Shown here: positions 13,632 through 20,863 of the stretch, piece by piece | Layout of the letters: each line of letters opens with the position of its first letter | How positions within the stretch are numbered: the stretch's first letter is position 1 | Origin: JBBDYH01 sp040901795 | GTDB taxonomy: Bacteria; Planctomycetota; Planctomycetia; Pirellulales; JALHPA01 | Assembly: GCA_040901795.1 (NCBI GenBank) | Contig: JBBDYH010000097.1 | Location: forward strand, 1 to 21,543 | Reading direction: 5' to 3' | DNA: 21,543 nucleotides | Position numbers and translations under genes: made by a program | Notes under the pieces: generated by a model | Database searches by the model: none | What the model was told of the DNA's origin: nothing | What the model saw: the letters and a program-made list of their open reading frames with translations, nothing else

Positions 13632-15161
13632 CTATCGTTCCAGCCCCGCAATCGCCTTAAAATCCTTCTTCAGCGATCGGTAGAGCTGCTGATAGATCGG
13701 AAAGCCGCGATTGTAGAGGGCCACTGCTTGCTTCTGCGGGGGTGTCTCCTTGACCACCTTAATTGTCTCGCAGGCTTGAGCAATGTCGTCGAATGACCCG
13801 CCGGCGACCGCCGCTAACAGCGCCACTCCATACGCCGGCCCTTCTTCGGCATTGAGCGTGACCACCTTCTGGCCAAACACGTCGGCCTGGATCTGCCGCC
13901 AGAGCTGGCTCTTGCTGCCGCCGCCGCTGGCGCGGATCTGCTTCACCGGCACGCCCATTTCACGGATGATCGCCAGACTGTCGCGCATCGCATAGGCTAC
14001 GCCTTCCATGATCGCGCGCACCATATGCCCTCGCCCATGCTTGAGCGTCAGACCAATGAAGCATGCCCGCGCGTCCGGATCCGCATGCGGCGTGCGTTCG
14101 CCGGAGAGGTACGGGAGAAAGAACAGCCCTTCGCTGCCCGGCGGGATGTTCACCGCCTCTTTGTCGAGGAGTTTGTATACCTTCTGGCTTTTCTTTTCCG
14201 CCGCCTCGATCTCCGCCGTACAGAGCTTCTCGCAGAACCATTCCAACGAGCCGCCTCCCGAAAGACTCACGCCCATCAAGTGCCATTTGCCGCGAACCGC
14301 GTGGCAGAAGGTGTGCAGCCGGCCCTCCGGATCGATCTGCACTTCGTCGCTGTGGACGAACATGATCCCCGATGTGCCGATCGAGGTGCTCAGCGTGCCG
14401 CGGCTGACCACGCCGTTTCCCACCGCGCCTGCCGCCTGATCGCCCGCGCCGCCGACAACAGCGCAATCGGTGGTCAGGCCCAGCTCCTTTGCGGCCTGGC
14501 GAGTCAGCGTGCCGGTAACTTCCTCGGATTCGTAGCAACGGCCGAGAAGGCTAATGTCCAGTTCCAGCTTCGAGAGCAGCGGCTTCGACCAGTCGCGCTT
14601 ACCGACATCCAGCAACAACATCCCGCTGGCGTCGCTGACGTCGGTGGCGTATTCGCCGGTTAAGCGGCGGCGGACGTCGTCCTTTGGCAGCAGCACCTTC
14701 ACAGTCTTGTCGAAATTGCGCGGCTCGTGGTTACGCAACCAGAGGATCTTAGGCGCCGTGAAGCCGGTCAATGCGGGGTTGGCCACCATCTTGATGAGTT
14801 GCCGCCTTCCGCCAGCACGGTGCTCGATCTCGTCGCACTCCGCCGCCGTGCGCTGGTCGTTCCACAGCAATGCGGGGCGAATCACACGATCGTTCTTGTC
14901 AAGAAACACCGATCCGTGCATCTGCCCCGACAAACCGATCGCACGGACATCAGCCGGCTTGACCTTGGCGTTCTTTACCGCGGCCCGAACCGTCTTCACG
15001 GTGGCCTGCCACCAGTCCTCCGGGTCTTGCTCGCTCCACAGCGGCTTGGGGTGATACGACGGGTAGAACTCGTTGGCTTCGGCGAGGATCTTCCCCTGCT
15101 CGTCGATCGCCAACGTCTTCGTGCCCGATGTGCCGATGTCGATGCCCAGGTAAACAGCCAT
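13632..15161 (-). CDS. xylB: Xylulokinase
   Basis: The enzyme has 509 residues and phosphorylates D-xylulose with ATP to D-xylulose 5-phosphate, feeding the pentose phosphate pathway. It is an FGGY-family kinase: the phosphate-binding motif DIGTSGTKT at 8-16, the xylulokinase motif GLSGQMHGSVFLD near 77-89, WNDQRT, GGAGDQAAGAVGNG in the middle, then SGERTPHADPDARACFIGL and the adenosine motif ASGGGSKSQLWRQIQADVFG near the end. The length fits the family. No xylose isomerase or transporter is beside it in the window, so it stands alone. GGGAG about 11 bases before the ATG is a loose ribosome site. Confidence 0.94.
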   Translation of the reverse strand: MAVYLGIDIGTSGTKTLAIDEQGKILAEANEFYPSYHPKPLWSEQDPEDWWQATVKTVRAAVKNAKVKPADVRAIGLSGQMHGSVFLDKNDRVIRPALLWNDQRTAAECDEIEHRAGGRRQLIKMVANPALTGFTAPKILWLRNHEPRNFDKTVKVLLPKDDVRRRLTGEYATDVSDASGMLLLDVGKRDWSKPLLSKLELDISLLGRCYESEEVTGTLTRQAAKELGLTTDCAVVGGAGDQAAGAVGNGVVSRGTLSTSIGTSGIMFVHSDEVQIDPEGRLHTFCHAVRGKWHLMGVSLSGGGSLEWFCEKLCTAEIEAAEKKSQKVYKLLDKEAVNIPPGSEGLFFLPYLSGERTPHADPDARACFIGLTLKHGRGHMVRAIMEGVAYAMRDSLAIIREMGVPVKQIRASGGGSKSQLWRQIQADVFGQKVVTLNAEEGPAYGVALLAAVAGGSFDDIAQACETIKVVKETPPQKQAVALYNRGFPIYQQLYRSLKKDFKAIAGLER

Positions 15162-15252
15162 GAGTGATTCCGCTCCCTCAATTCATTGATTCGCCGATGT
15201 GGTCGAAGTATAAGAAAGCCGCCGGCAAATACAACATTTTCACGACGCGCGC

Positions 15253-15284
15253 AAAAAAAACCCCGCGACCAGACGGCCACGGGG
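15253..15284 (-). terminator. Rho-independent terminator after the HtrA gene
   Basis: On the minus strand CCCCG...CGGGG forms a roughly 10-bp stem (two G-T pairs) around GTCT and is followed by eight T's (the A-run 15253-15260). It lies about 31 bp after the protease stop and separates it from xylulokinase. Confidence 0.85.
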
Positions 15285-15315
15285 TCTTTTGCCAACGTGA
15301 ATTGACGCATCGAAC

Positions 15316-16872
15316 CTACGCGTCGTTCGGATTGACGACGACCAGGCGATTGACCGCGCCGATGCGCACTGAAAGCAGAACGCCGTTCTCGTCGAGCTGC
15401 TCCTTCACCGCCTGGGCGTACTCCTCGACGTTCGCGACCGGCGTGCGGCCGACCTTGCGGATCAGCATTCCCGCGCGCAGGCCCTCGCGCGCCGCAGCGC
15501 TCTCCGGCTCGACGCGGCGGATCAGCACACCTTTTTGACCACCAAACTGGGAAGCTTCGGCGGCTGACAGATCGGCGACGTCGATACCGAGCTTCTTGTC
15601 GCGGAACGTGTCCTCCGCGGCTGGTTCCTCGTCGGCGTCGTGGTCGTTGCTCTGTGCCAGCGCCTCGGTCTGCGGCAATGCCTTAATGACGAGGTTGAGC
15701 TTCTGCTCTTTGCCGTTGCGGAGAACCGTAATGGTGCGCCGCTCGCCAATCTTGGTCCGCTCAACAAGCTCTTGCAATTCACGCGGACCCTTCACGGTAT
15801 CGCCGTTGAAGGCAACGATGACGTCCTGTTCTTCAAGTCCCGCTTCTGCGGCCGGTGAGCCCGGCATCACGCCAGCGACTACAACGCCCTCACCTGTGCG
15901 GGCGTTGAGGTGTTCGGCAAGCTCTCTAGTCATTGGGCTAATGCCAACGCCGACGTAACCGCGCTCCACGCTCCCGCGCTCGACCAACTGGCGCGTCACC
16001 CACTTCGCCTGATTGACCGGAATCGCAAAGCCGATCCCTTGGTAACCGCCACTGTTCGAGGCAATCGCGGTGTTGATGCCCACCACCTCGCCTTCGAGGT
16101 TCACCAGCGGGCCGCCGGAGTTGCCCGGGTTGATCGCGGCATCGGTCTGTAGGAACTCAGCCCGTTGAATCCGCCCGAGCAACCGCCCCTTGCCGCTGAT
16201 GATGCCGGCGCTGACCGTGGTTTCCAACTCAAATGGATTGCCGATGGCCATTACCCAGTCGCCGATTTCCATTTGATCTGAGTCGCCCAGCTTGGCGGCC
16301 GGCAGGTTCTTGGCGTTCTTCAATCGCAGCACGGCGAGGTCGCTGGCAGGGTCGGTCTTGATGTCAGTCGCCTGAAATTCGCGGCCGTCGGAGAGCTTGA
16401 CGGTGACCGAGTCGGCGCCTTCGACCACATGGTTGTTCGTGAGCACGATGCCCTTAGCATCGATGATCACGCCCGAGCCGACGCCGTCACGCGGTGGCAC
16501 ACGGCCCTGAAAGTTGTCCGGGAATTCGAAGCCCGGGAACATGTCTTCAAATGGCGTCCCCTTGAGCGGGTTCTCGCCGCGAAGCCGGCTGCTTCCGCTC
16601 ATGCTTTGAACTGCCTTAGCCTTGGTATGCGCATCGATGCGTACGACCGACGGCGTGGCTAACTCAGCGGCACGACGGAATGCCAGCGAGATGGCATTGG
16701 CTTGTTTCTTCGCTGGCGCCGCTTCCCGCTCCGAGACCGTCGTCTGCGGCTCATTGCTACGATCCTGACCTGTGACTTCCGGCTGCCAGAAGGCCGCTCC
16801 CAGCGTTAGCGCCGTCCCTACCGCGGCGGCAGAGAGGACCGCCCATCGTTTCTTCGAGCGTCTCAAATTCAT
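15316..16872 (-). CDS. HtrA/DegP-like serine protease with two PDZ domains
   Basis: This protein of 518 residues is an envelope quality-control protease that degrades or refolds damaged proteins. A basic N-terminus and hydrophobic stretch (about 11-28) form a signal or anchor. The trypsin-like domain has His148 in LTNNHVVEG, Asp178 in DPASDLAVLRL and Ser252 in NPGNSGGP, the full catalytic triad. PDZ1 spans about 303-397 (GYVGVGIS to LNLVIKA). PDZ2 spans about 427-513, after an acidic linker (HDADEEPAAED). I start at ATG 16872 because GGGAG lies nine bases upstream; the frame continues for 64 codons into repeat DNA that is not coding. A strong terminator follows the stop. The paralogue (degP, degQ or degS) cannot be assigned. 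Confidence 0.94.
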   Translation of the reverse strand: MNLRRSKKRWAVLSAAAVGTALTLGAAFWQPEVTGQDRSNEPQTTVSEREAAPAKKQANAISLAFRRAAELATPSVVRIDAHTKAKAVQSMSGSSRLRGENPLKGTPFEDMFPGFEFPDNFQGRVPPRDGVGSGVIIDAKGIVLTNNHVVEGADSVTVKLSDGREFQATDIKTDPASDLAVLRLKNAKNLPAAKLGDSDQMEIGDWVMAIGNPFELETTVSAGIISGKGRLLGRIQRAEFLQTDAAINPGNSGGPLVNLEGEVVGINTAIASNSGGYQGIGFAIPVNQAKWVTRQLVERGSVERGYVGVGISPMTRELAEHLNARTGEGVVVAGVMPGSPAAEAGLEEQDVIVAFNGDTVKGPRELQELVERTKIGERRTITVLRNGKEQKLNLVIKALPQTEALAQSNDHDADEEPAAEDTFRDKKLGIDVADLSAAEASQFGGQKGVLIRRVEPESAAAREGLRAGMLIRKVGRTPVANVEEYAQAVKEQLDENGVLLSVRIGAVNRLVVVNPNDA

Positions 16873-17025
16873 AACAATCGTCTCCCATTGTACGATGCCT
16901 GCTTGATGTCCCTGGCAAACCGCTAACTCCCGATAAACAGAATGGGAGCCGGTCGCCTCGTCTTTATCCCCATACGGAGAAGGGGGTAAGCGGGTTCGGT
17001 CGGTGTCGGGCGAGTGATTTGCATT

Positions 17026-17127
17026 GTCATGCTGAGCGAAGCGAAGCAAACGGTTGAGTGGCAAGGAGATCCTTCGCTTCGCTCAGGATGACGCTTCGCT
17101 CAGGATGACGCTTCGCTCAGGACGACG
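17026..17127. repeat. Inverted repeat plus three 17-bp tandem repeats
   Basis: Positions 17026-17046 and 17072-17092 are inverted complements over 21 bases with one mismatch, the familiar GTCATNCTGAGCGAAG intergenic repeat. Its right arm runs into three tandem units of CTTCGCTCAGGATGACG at 17077, 17094 and 17111, the last with one change. It lies between the divergent HtrA and RNase III genes. No gene is seen in 16873-17360. Confidence 0.85.
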
Positions 17128-17199
17128 CTGAGGCTTTACATTTGAAAACGACCCCGGCTTGCGGCGGGTATATGTGGCATTCCTCCCAGATTCTCCGAA

Positions 17200-17228
17200 T
17201 TGACAAAAACGCCGGCTGCAGCTAGGGT
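17200..17228 (+). promoter_or_regulatory. Sigma70-like promoter for RNase III
   Basis: TTGACA (17200-17205) and TAGGGT (17223-17228) are 17 bp apart. The -35 element is perfect and the -10 element is partial. Transcription would start near 17235, leaving a leader of about 125 bases. Confidence 0.6.
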
Positions 17229-17240
17229 TACGTAGGTAGT

Positions 17241-17303
17241 CGCCGAAAGCGGCGTGTCCGAGAACTCTGTAGGGATTTCCGATCGGGTCGGGGCTCCCTA
17301 CAG
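17241..17303 (+). promoter_or_regulatory. Structured 5' leader of the RNase III gene
   Basis: Two stem-loops can be drawn between the promoter and the ATG. CGCCG/CGGCG (17241-17254) has an AAAG loop. CTGTAGGGA (17267-17275) pairs with TCCCTACAG (17295-17303), nine perfect base pairs, and its loop contains the palindrome CCGATCGG. In E. coli, RNase III cuts a hairpin in its own leader and so limits its own synthesis. This structure is a candidate for the same control. That is inference from position and shape. Confidence 0.45.
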
Positions 17304-17360
17304 CGACGAAGTAGGTTTCTCGAACCGCTCTCGGCAATCCGTGCCACCGAGAACCTGCTG

Positions 17361-18098
17361 ATGTCGAACGTTTCTCCCGCGCTGGCGGACGCCGAGCAGC
17401 TCGATCCAACTGAGGCTTGCGAGCGGCGCATTGGCTATGTCTTCAACGACAAGGATCTTCTGCAAGCGGCGCTGACGCACGCGTCGGGCGCCGTCCACCG
17501 GCTGGGCTCGAACGAGCGGCTGGAGTTTCTCGGCGATGCCATCCTGGGCGCGGTCGTCTGCGAGATCCTGTTCCATCAATATCCCCAGTATCTCGAGGGG
17601 GATCTTACCAAGGTCAAATCGGTCGTCGTCAGCCGCACCACCTGCGCCAAGCTAAGCGCTGACTTGGGCTTGGAGGAGTTCCTCATCCTCGGTAAGGGAA
17701 TGACGACGCATCCCAAGGTGCCGCCATCGCTGTTGGCGGACGTCTTCGAGTCGCTCATCGCGGCGATCCATCTGGACGGTGGCCATGAAGCGGCGCGGCG
17801 GTTCATCGAGCGCTTCGCTGGGCCGGAGATCGAGCGCGCCGTATCGGGCGAGGTCGGTGACAATCACAAGTCGAACCTACAGCAGCTTGCGCAAAAGGAA
17901 TACGGGCTCACACCGGTCTATCAGTTGCTTGATGAAAAGGGTCCGGATCATAGTAAGTGCTTTAAGATCTCGGCTCAAATTGGTCGACAGCGATATCATC
18001 CCGCGTGGGGCCGCAATAAAAAGGAAGCCGAACAACGCGCGGCGCGCAACGCGCTGAGTGAGATCAGCGGCGAGGCAGCGCCGTATCCGTGCGAGTAG
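17361..18098 (+). CDS. rnc: Ribonuclease III
   Basis: The enzyme has 245 residues and cleaves double-stranded RNA, in rRNA and mRNA processing. The RNase III signature ERLEFLGDAIL (52-62) supplies Glu52, Glu55 and Asp59; Asp127 and Glu130 in ADVFESLIAAI complete the metal site, so all catalytic residues are present. The dsRNA-binding domain spans about 168-236 (NHKSNLQQLAQKEYG, then AWGRNKKEAEQRAARNAL). The length fits the family. The ATG lacks a clear ribosome site. The usual neighbours era or lepB are absent; the gene stands alone, divergent from htrA. Confidence 0.95.
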   Translation: MSNVSPALADAEQLDPTEACERRIGYVFNDKDLLQAALTHASGAVHRLGSNERLEFLGDAILGAVVCEILFHQYPQYLEGDLTKVKSVVVSRTTCAKLSADLGLEEFLILGKGMTTHPKVPPSLLADVFESLIAAIHLDGGHEAARRFIERFAGPEIERAVSGEVGDNHKSNLQQLAQKEYGLTPVYQLLDEKGPDHSKCFKISAQIGRQRYHPAWGRNKKEAEQRAARNALSEISGEAAPYPCE

Positions 18099-18105
18099 CG
18101 AGTAG

Positions 18106-18139
18106 GGTGGGACGAGCCCGCCGCGGGCGCTGGCCCACC
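18106..18139. repeat. Nested palindrome after the RNase III gene
   Basis: GGTGGG (18106-18111) pairs with CCCACC (18134-18139), and the interior GCCCGC/GCGGGC is itself palindromic. It lies between the converging rnc and small-membrane-protein genes and may act as a bidirectional terminator, although no T-run follows. Confidence 0.4.
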
Positions 18140-18145
18140 AATTCT

Positions 18146-18343
18146 CTAATCGCGATACATTCTTGTTCGTCGCAGCTTGTCCATCACATTTTCTAACGGG
18201 ACGAGCACCACAAGGATGAACAAACCGCCAACGACAGAGCAAGCCAAAAACAAGACTGCCACACTCGAAACGAAGAACGGAAAAGCGCAGAACAGGCACA
18301 ACAGTGCGACTGCAATGAACAGGGAACGCAACGTGAATCGCAT
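18146..18343 (-). CDS. Small membrane protein (65 aa), planctomycete type
   Basis: The start MRFTLRSLFIAVALLC resembles the many tiny membrane proteins of planctomycetes. Two hydrophobic stretches are seen (about 8-22 and 26-50), then a basic tail (DKLRRTRMYRD). GGAG lies five bases before ATG 18343. It is 15 bp downstream of the neighbouring hypothetical gene, so the two probably form an operon. No function is known to me. Confidence 0.6.
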   Translation of the reverse strand: MRFTLRSLFIAVALLCLFCAFPFFVSSVAVLFLACSVVGGLFILVVLVPLENVMDKLRRTRMYRD

Positions 18344-18358
18344 TCACACTCCAACCAA

Positions 18359-18607
18359 TTATTGTCGTGGCTTTCGGCGCGCTTTGCCGTTTCCTTTGCC
18401 GGTCTCGCTGGAATAGTCAAGCGAAACGATCAGAATCGGCTCGATGATTGACGAGGAGTCGTCTTCCGCGATGACCACAATGCGTCGCTGACCAATTGCG
18501 ACAAAATCGGGATGCCGGACCGGTATTGAACGGCCGTCGGCCAAGCGAATCTCGAAGGGCTTAAAGGGCTGACGGTGAATCGCCTCACGAACGCCTTGGA
18601 TATCCAT
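18359..18607 (-). CDS. Conserved hypothetical protein (82 aa)
   Basis: This is a small soluble protein with the pattern I-x-x-V-R-E-A-I-x-x-x-P-F-K-P-F-E-I-R-L-A-D-G-R, then V-R-H-P-D-F-V-A-I and R-R-I-V-V-I. This layout is familiar from short hypothetical proteins of planctomycetes and other bacteria. It is probably a small beta-rich domain, with a basic C-terminus (GKARRKPRQ). I start it at ATG 18607 (MDIQGV); a TTG four codons earlier is possible, and no ribosome site is clear. It precedes the small membrane protein gene by 15 bp. Confidence 0.62.
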   Translation of the reverse strand: MDIQGVREAIHRQPFKPFEIRLADGRSIPVRHPDFVAIGQRRIVVIAEDDSSSIIEPILIVSLDYSSETGKGNGKARRKPRQ

Positions 18608-18708
18608 TGCGAAAACCAAATTCGAAAATTGTCAAATAATCTATCGCAACACTAATTCTAGCCTTCCATTGGGGCCAGGTGCAATTTCGCAAGTGGTAGT
18701 CGTTCAAC

Positions 18709-19368
18709 TCAGGCTTCCGGCGTGAAGCCGAGTACGATATCGAACTTGGCGGCGAGCTCGCCGATCTTTGATTCTTTGATCGGTGCGAAGTCGATGGTGA
18801 TCGACTCGCGTGCTTTGGGATCGCGCACGCTCCGCCAGATGCCGTCGCGCTCGTTGCCCGGATGGCCCTTGACGTAGCACTGGGTCGTGAACTTGTCGCG
18901 CCCCTTCGTCTTGACGGCGAAGTGGATGTGCGGCGTGCGGCCTGGATACGGCACCGGCTTGACCGTGCGGAAGTAGTATTCGCCACTCTTGCCGGTGAGG
19001 AAGCGGCCGAAGCCCTGGAAGTTGCTGTCCTTTTTCTCGCGGTTGCTCGTGCCCGAGTGCAGGTATGCGCCGTTGTTATCGACCTGCCAGATCTCCACGA
19101 GCGCGTTGCGGAGCGGGTTGCCGTTGGCGTCGAGGATCCGGCCGCCGAGGTGCGTAATCTCGCCCACGGCCGGCGTGATTGTGTCGTTGATGATCAACAG
19201 GTCGTTGTCGGTATCGAGCGGCAGCTTGTCCGGGTAGAAGGGGCCTTCGGTCTGAGCGGGCGTGCGAATCAGCTCTTCGGCAAAAACACCAGGAGTGCTG
19301 AATGCCGCGACGCCCATGGCGACGCCGCTGAGAAAATGACGACGAGTGAACAGTGAGTGGTTTGACAT
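18709..19368 (-). CDS. Exported intradiol ring-cleavage dioxygenase
   Basis: The protein has 219 residues and would open catechol-type rings between the hydroxyl groups using Fe(III). A twin-arginine signal (FTRRHFLSGVAMGVAAFS, 7-24) points to export of a folded metalloenzyme. The dioxygenase fold follows: TEGPFYP (40-46), then GGRILDANGNPLRNALVEIW, GAYLH, PYPGRTPHIHF and TTQCYVKGHPGN. Likely iron ligands are Tyr102, Tyr141, His147 and His149. Exported members in soil and marine bacteria may act on lignin- or humic-derived aromatics; the real substrate is unknown. ATG 19368 is supported by the signal peptide; AAGGATCC upstream is a weak ribosome site. It lies downstream of the Gfo/Idh/MocA gene across the assembly gap. 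Confidence 0.9.
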   Translation of the reverse strand: MSNHSLFTRRHFLSGVAMGVAAFSTPGVFAEELIRTPAQTEGPFYPDKLPLDTDNDLLIINDTITPAVGEITHLGGRILDANGNPLRNALVEIWQVDNNGAYLHSGTSNREKKDSNFQGFGRFLTGKSGEYYFRTVKPVPYPGRTPHIHFAVKTKGRDKFTTQCYVKGHPGNERDGIWRSVRDPKARESITIDFAPIKESKIGELAAKFDIVLGFTPEA

Positions 19369-19446
19369 GGTAAGGGATCCTTCAAGTTTTGATTGCGATT
19401 GGCTGTTGATTGAACCGCGGTGGCGTGAGCAGGTTCCGACACGTGG

Positions 19447-19467
19447 GCGAGTCTCTGCGAGACTCGC
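19447..19467. repeat. Perfect hairpin next to the assembly gap
   Basis: GCGAGTCTC (19447-19455) pairs with GAGACTCGC (19459-19467) around TGC. The following CGCGTCTCGGAG looks like the first arm and loop of a second hairpin that is cut off by the run of N's. Confidence 0.7.
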
Positions 19468-19482
19468 AGTCGCGTCTCGGAG

Positions 19483-19492
19483 NNNNNNNNNN
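19483..19492. other. Assembly gap (ten N's)
   Basis: A block of exactly ten N's lies between the dioxygenase and the Gfo/Idh/MocA gene. The length is probably a placeholder. The sequence just before it is palindromic, which is a likely reason for the break. Confidence 0.95.
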
Positions 19493-19510
19493 CGCGGCCA
19501 CGTGACTCCA

Positions 19511-20863
19511 TCATACATTCTCCGGCGTCGGATGTTTCCAATCGCCGCGATATTCCCGTGCCAGGCGGCGGTTGGCCTCATCGTCGCCGACGACGCGGCC
19601 GTTCTCGCCGTCCCACTTCAGGCTGCGGCCCAGCTCCATCGAGAGATTGGCCAGGATGCAGCACGCCGATGAGATGTAGCCGTGCTCGATGTCGGCGACC
19701 GGGCGATTCTTTTCGCGGCGGGCTTCGAGGAAGTTTTTCATATGCTGCCGCGTGGCGGGTGCGGCAAAGATCTCCGTCTCCTTGTGCTTTTCGTCCTCGG
19801 GATACTTCTCGCGCTCGTCGAGCCAGTCGCCGTGCACCCGCTCTCCTTTGCCGCGAGGGATAAAATCGTACTGCCAGACGCTGATCTTGAGCGTTCCCTT
19901 GTCGCCGTACAACGTGGCGCCCCAGGGATAGTCCGGCTCGGGGTTTTCGCCCCAGTTTCGCTGGTTCCAAACCACCTGCACCTCGCCATAGTCGAACAGC
20001 GCCGTCTGCGTGTCGTGGGTGTTGGCGCGCGAATTCTTATCGCGCATCAGGATGCCGCCGGTCGCCGAGATGCTCTTCGGCCAGCCGAGGTCGAGATGGT
20101 AGCGGACCACGTCGAACATGTGCACGCACAGGTCGCCGGTCTGGCCGTTGCTGAACTCGCGGCAGGCACGCCAGCTCCGGGGATGGATGCGCGGACTGTA
20201 ATCGCGCCACTTGGCCGGGCCGACGTACATCTCCCAGTCAAGATGCTCGGGCGGATCTTCCGGCGGCGGGAAGTCGCGGCCGCCACCGTAGTAGCTGTGG
20301 ATATCGATGTAGGCGATCTTGCCGAGCGCGCCGGAGCGGATGAAGCGGTCGCGGGCTTCGAGCAGGTGGTGCGTACTTCGCCGCTGCAGACCTACTTGGA
20401 CAGTGCGGCCGTGCTTCCGCGCGGCGGCGACCATAGCCTGCCCTTCGACCACGTCGTAGCTGATCGGCTTTTGGACGTAGACGTCGGCTCCCGCCTTACA
20501 GGCCTCGACCATTGCGAGACAGTGCCAATGGTCCGGCGTGCCGACGAGGACGATGTCGGGCTTTCGCTCAGCGAGCAGCTTGCGGTAATCGCCGTAGGTG
20601 GGCGGCTCTTTCTTCGACTTCTGCCGGCCGGCGACGATCTCGGCCGCCTGGGCCGCTGCGCGGCTATCGACATCGCACAGGCCGACGACCTCGACCGGCG
20701 CGACTTGCATCAGATGGTTAAGATCGGTCTTACCGTACCACCCGCAGCCGATGAGGGCGACTCGCGGCGACTCTTCTTTGGCCTGGGCGAAGGCGCCGGT
20801 TTGAATGGCTAACAACGAGGCTGCGCCACCCAGTCCCGCCTTTAAGACATCGCGACGTTGCAT
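19511..20863 (-). CDS. Exported Gfo/Idh/MocA family oxidoreductase
   Basis: The protein has 450 residues. A twin-arginine-type signal (MQRRDVLKAGLGGAASLLA) is typical of the many exported members in planctomycetes. The NAD(P)-binding fold has ALIGCGWYG (36-44) and CDVD (63-66), then VGTPDHWH (107-114). The usual E-K-P catalytic-region motif reads QKP (131-133), with Lys132 kept. The C-terminal domain has SNGQTGDLCVHMFDVVRYHLDLG (His248 and Asp251 are candidates for sugar binding or catalysis). Members oxidise or reduce sugars, inositols and related compounds. GGGAG seven bases before ATG 20863 supports the start. The gene ends 19 bp before the assembly gap. Confidence 0.92.
   Translation of the reverse strand: MQRRDVLKAGLGGAASLLAIQTGAFAQAKEESPRVALIGCGWYGKTDLNHLMQVAPVEVVGLCDVDSRAAAQAAEIVAGRQKSKKEPPTYGDYRKLLAERKPDIVLVGTPDHWHCLAMVEACKAGADVYVQKPISYDVVEGQAMVAAARKHGRTVQVGLQRRSTHHLLEARDRFIRSGALGKIAYIDIHSYYGGGRDFPPPEDPPEHLDWEMYVGPAKWRDYSPRIHPRSWRACREFSNGQTGDLCVHMFDVVRYHLDLGWPKSISATGGILMRDKNSRANTHDTQTALFDYGEVQVVWNQRNWGENPEPDYPWGATLYGDKGTLKISVWQYDFIPRGKGERVHGDWLDEREKYPEDEKHKETEIFAAPATRQHMKNFLEARREKNRPVADIEHGYISSACCILANLSMELGRSLKWDGENGRVVGDDEANRRLAREYRGDWKHPTPENV

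Noticed and set aside
16873..17064. 64-codon upstream extension of the HtrA frame
   Set aside because: It lies in intergenic repeat DNA; a good ribosome site and signal sequence mark ATG 16872 as the start.
19682..20812. 376-aa open frame on the + strand
   Set aside because: It is antisense to the clear Gfo/Idh/MocA gene and has no recognisable domain; it comes from the GC-rich codon pattern.
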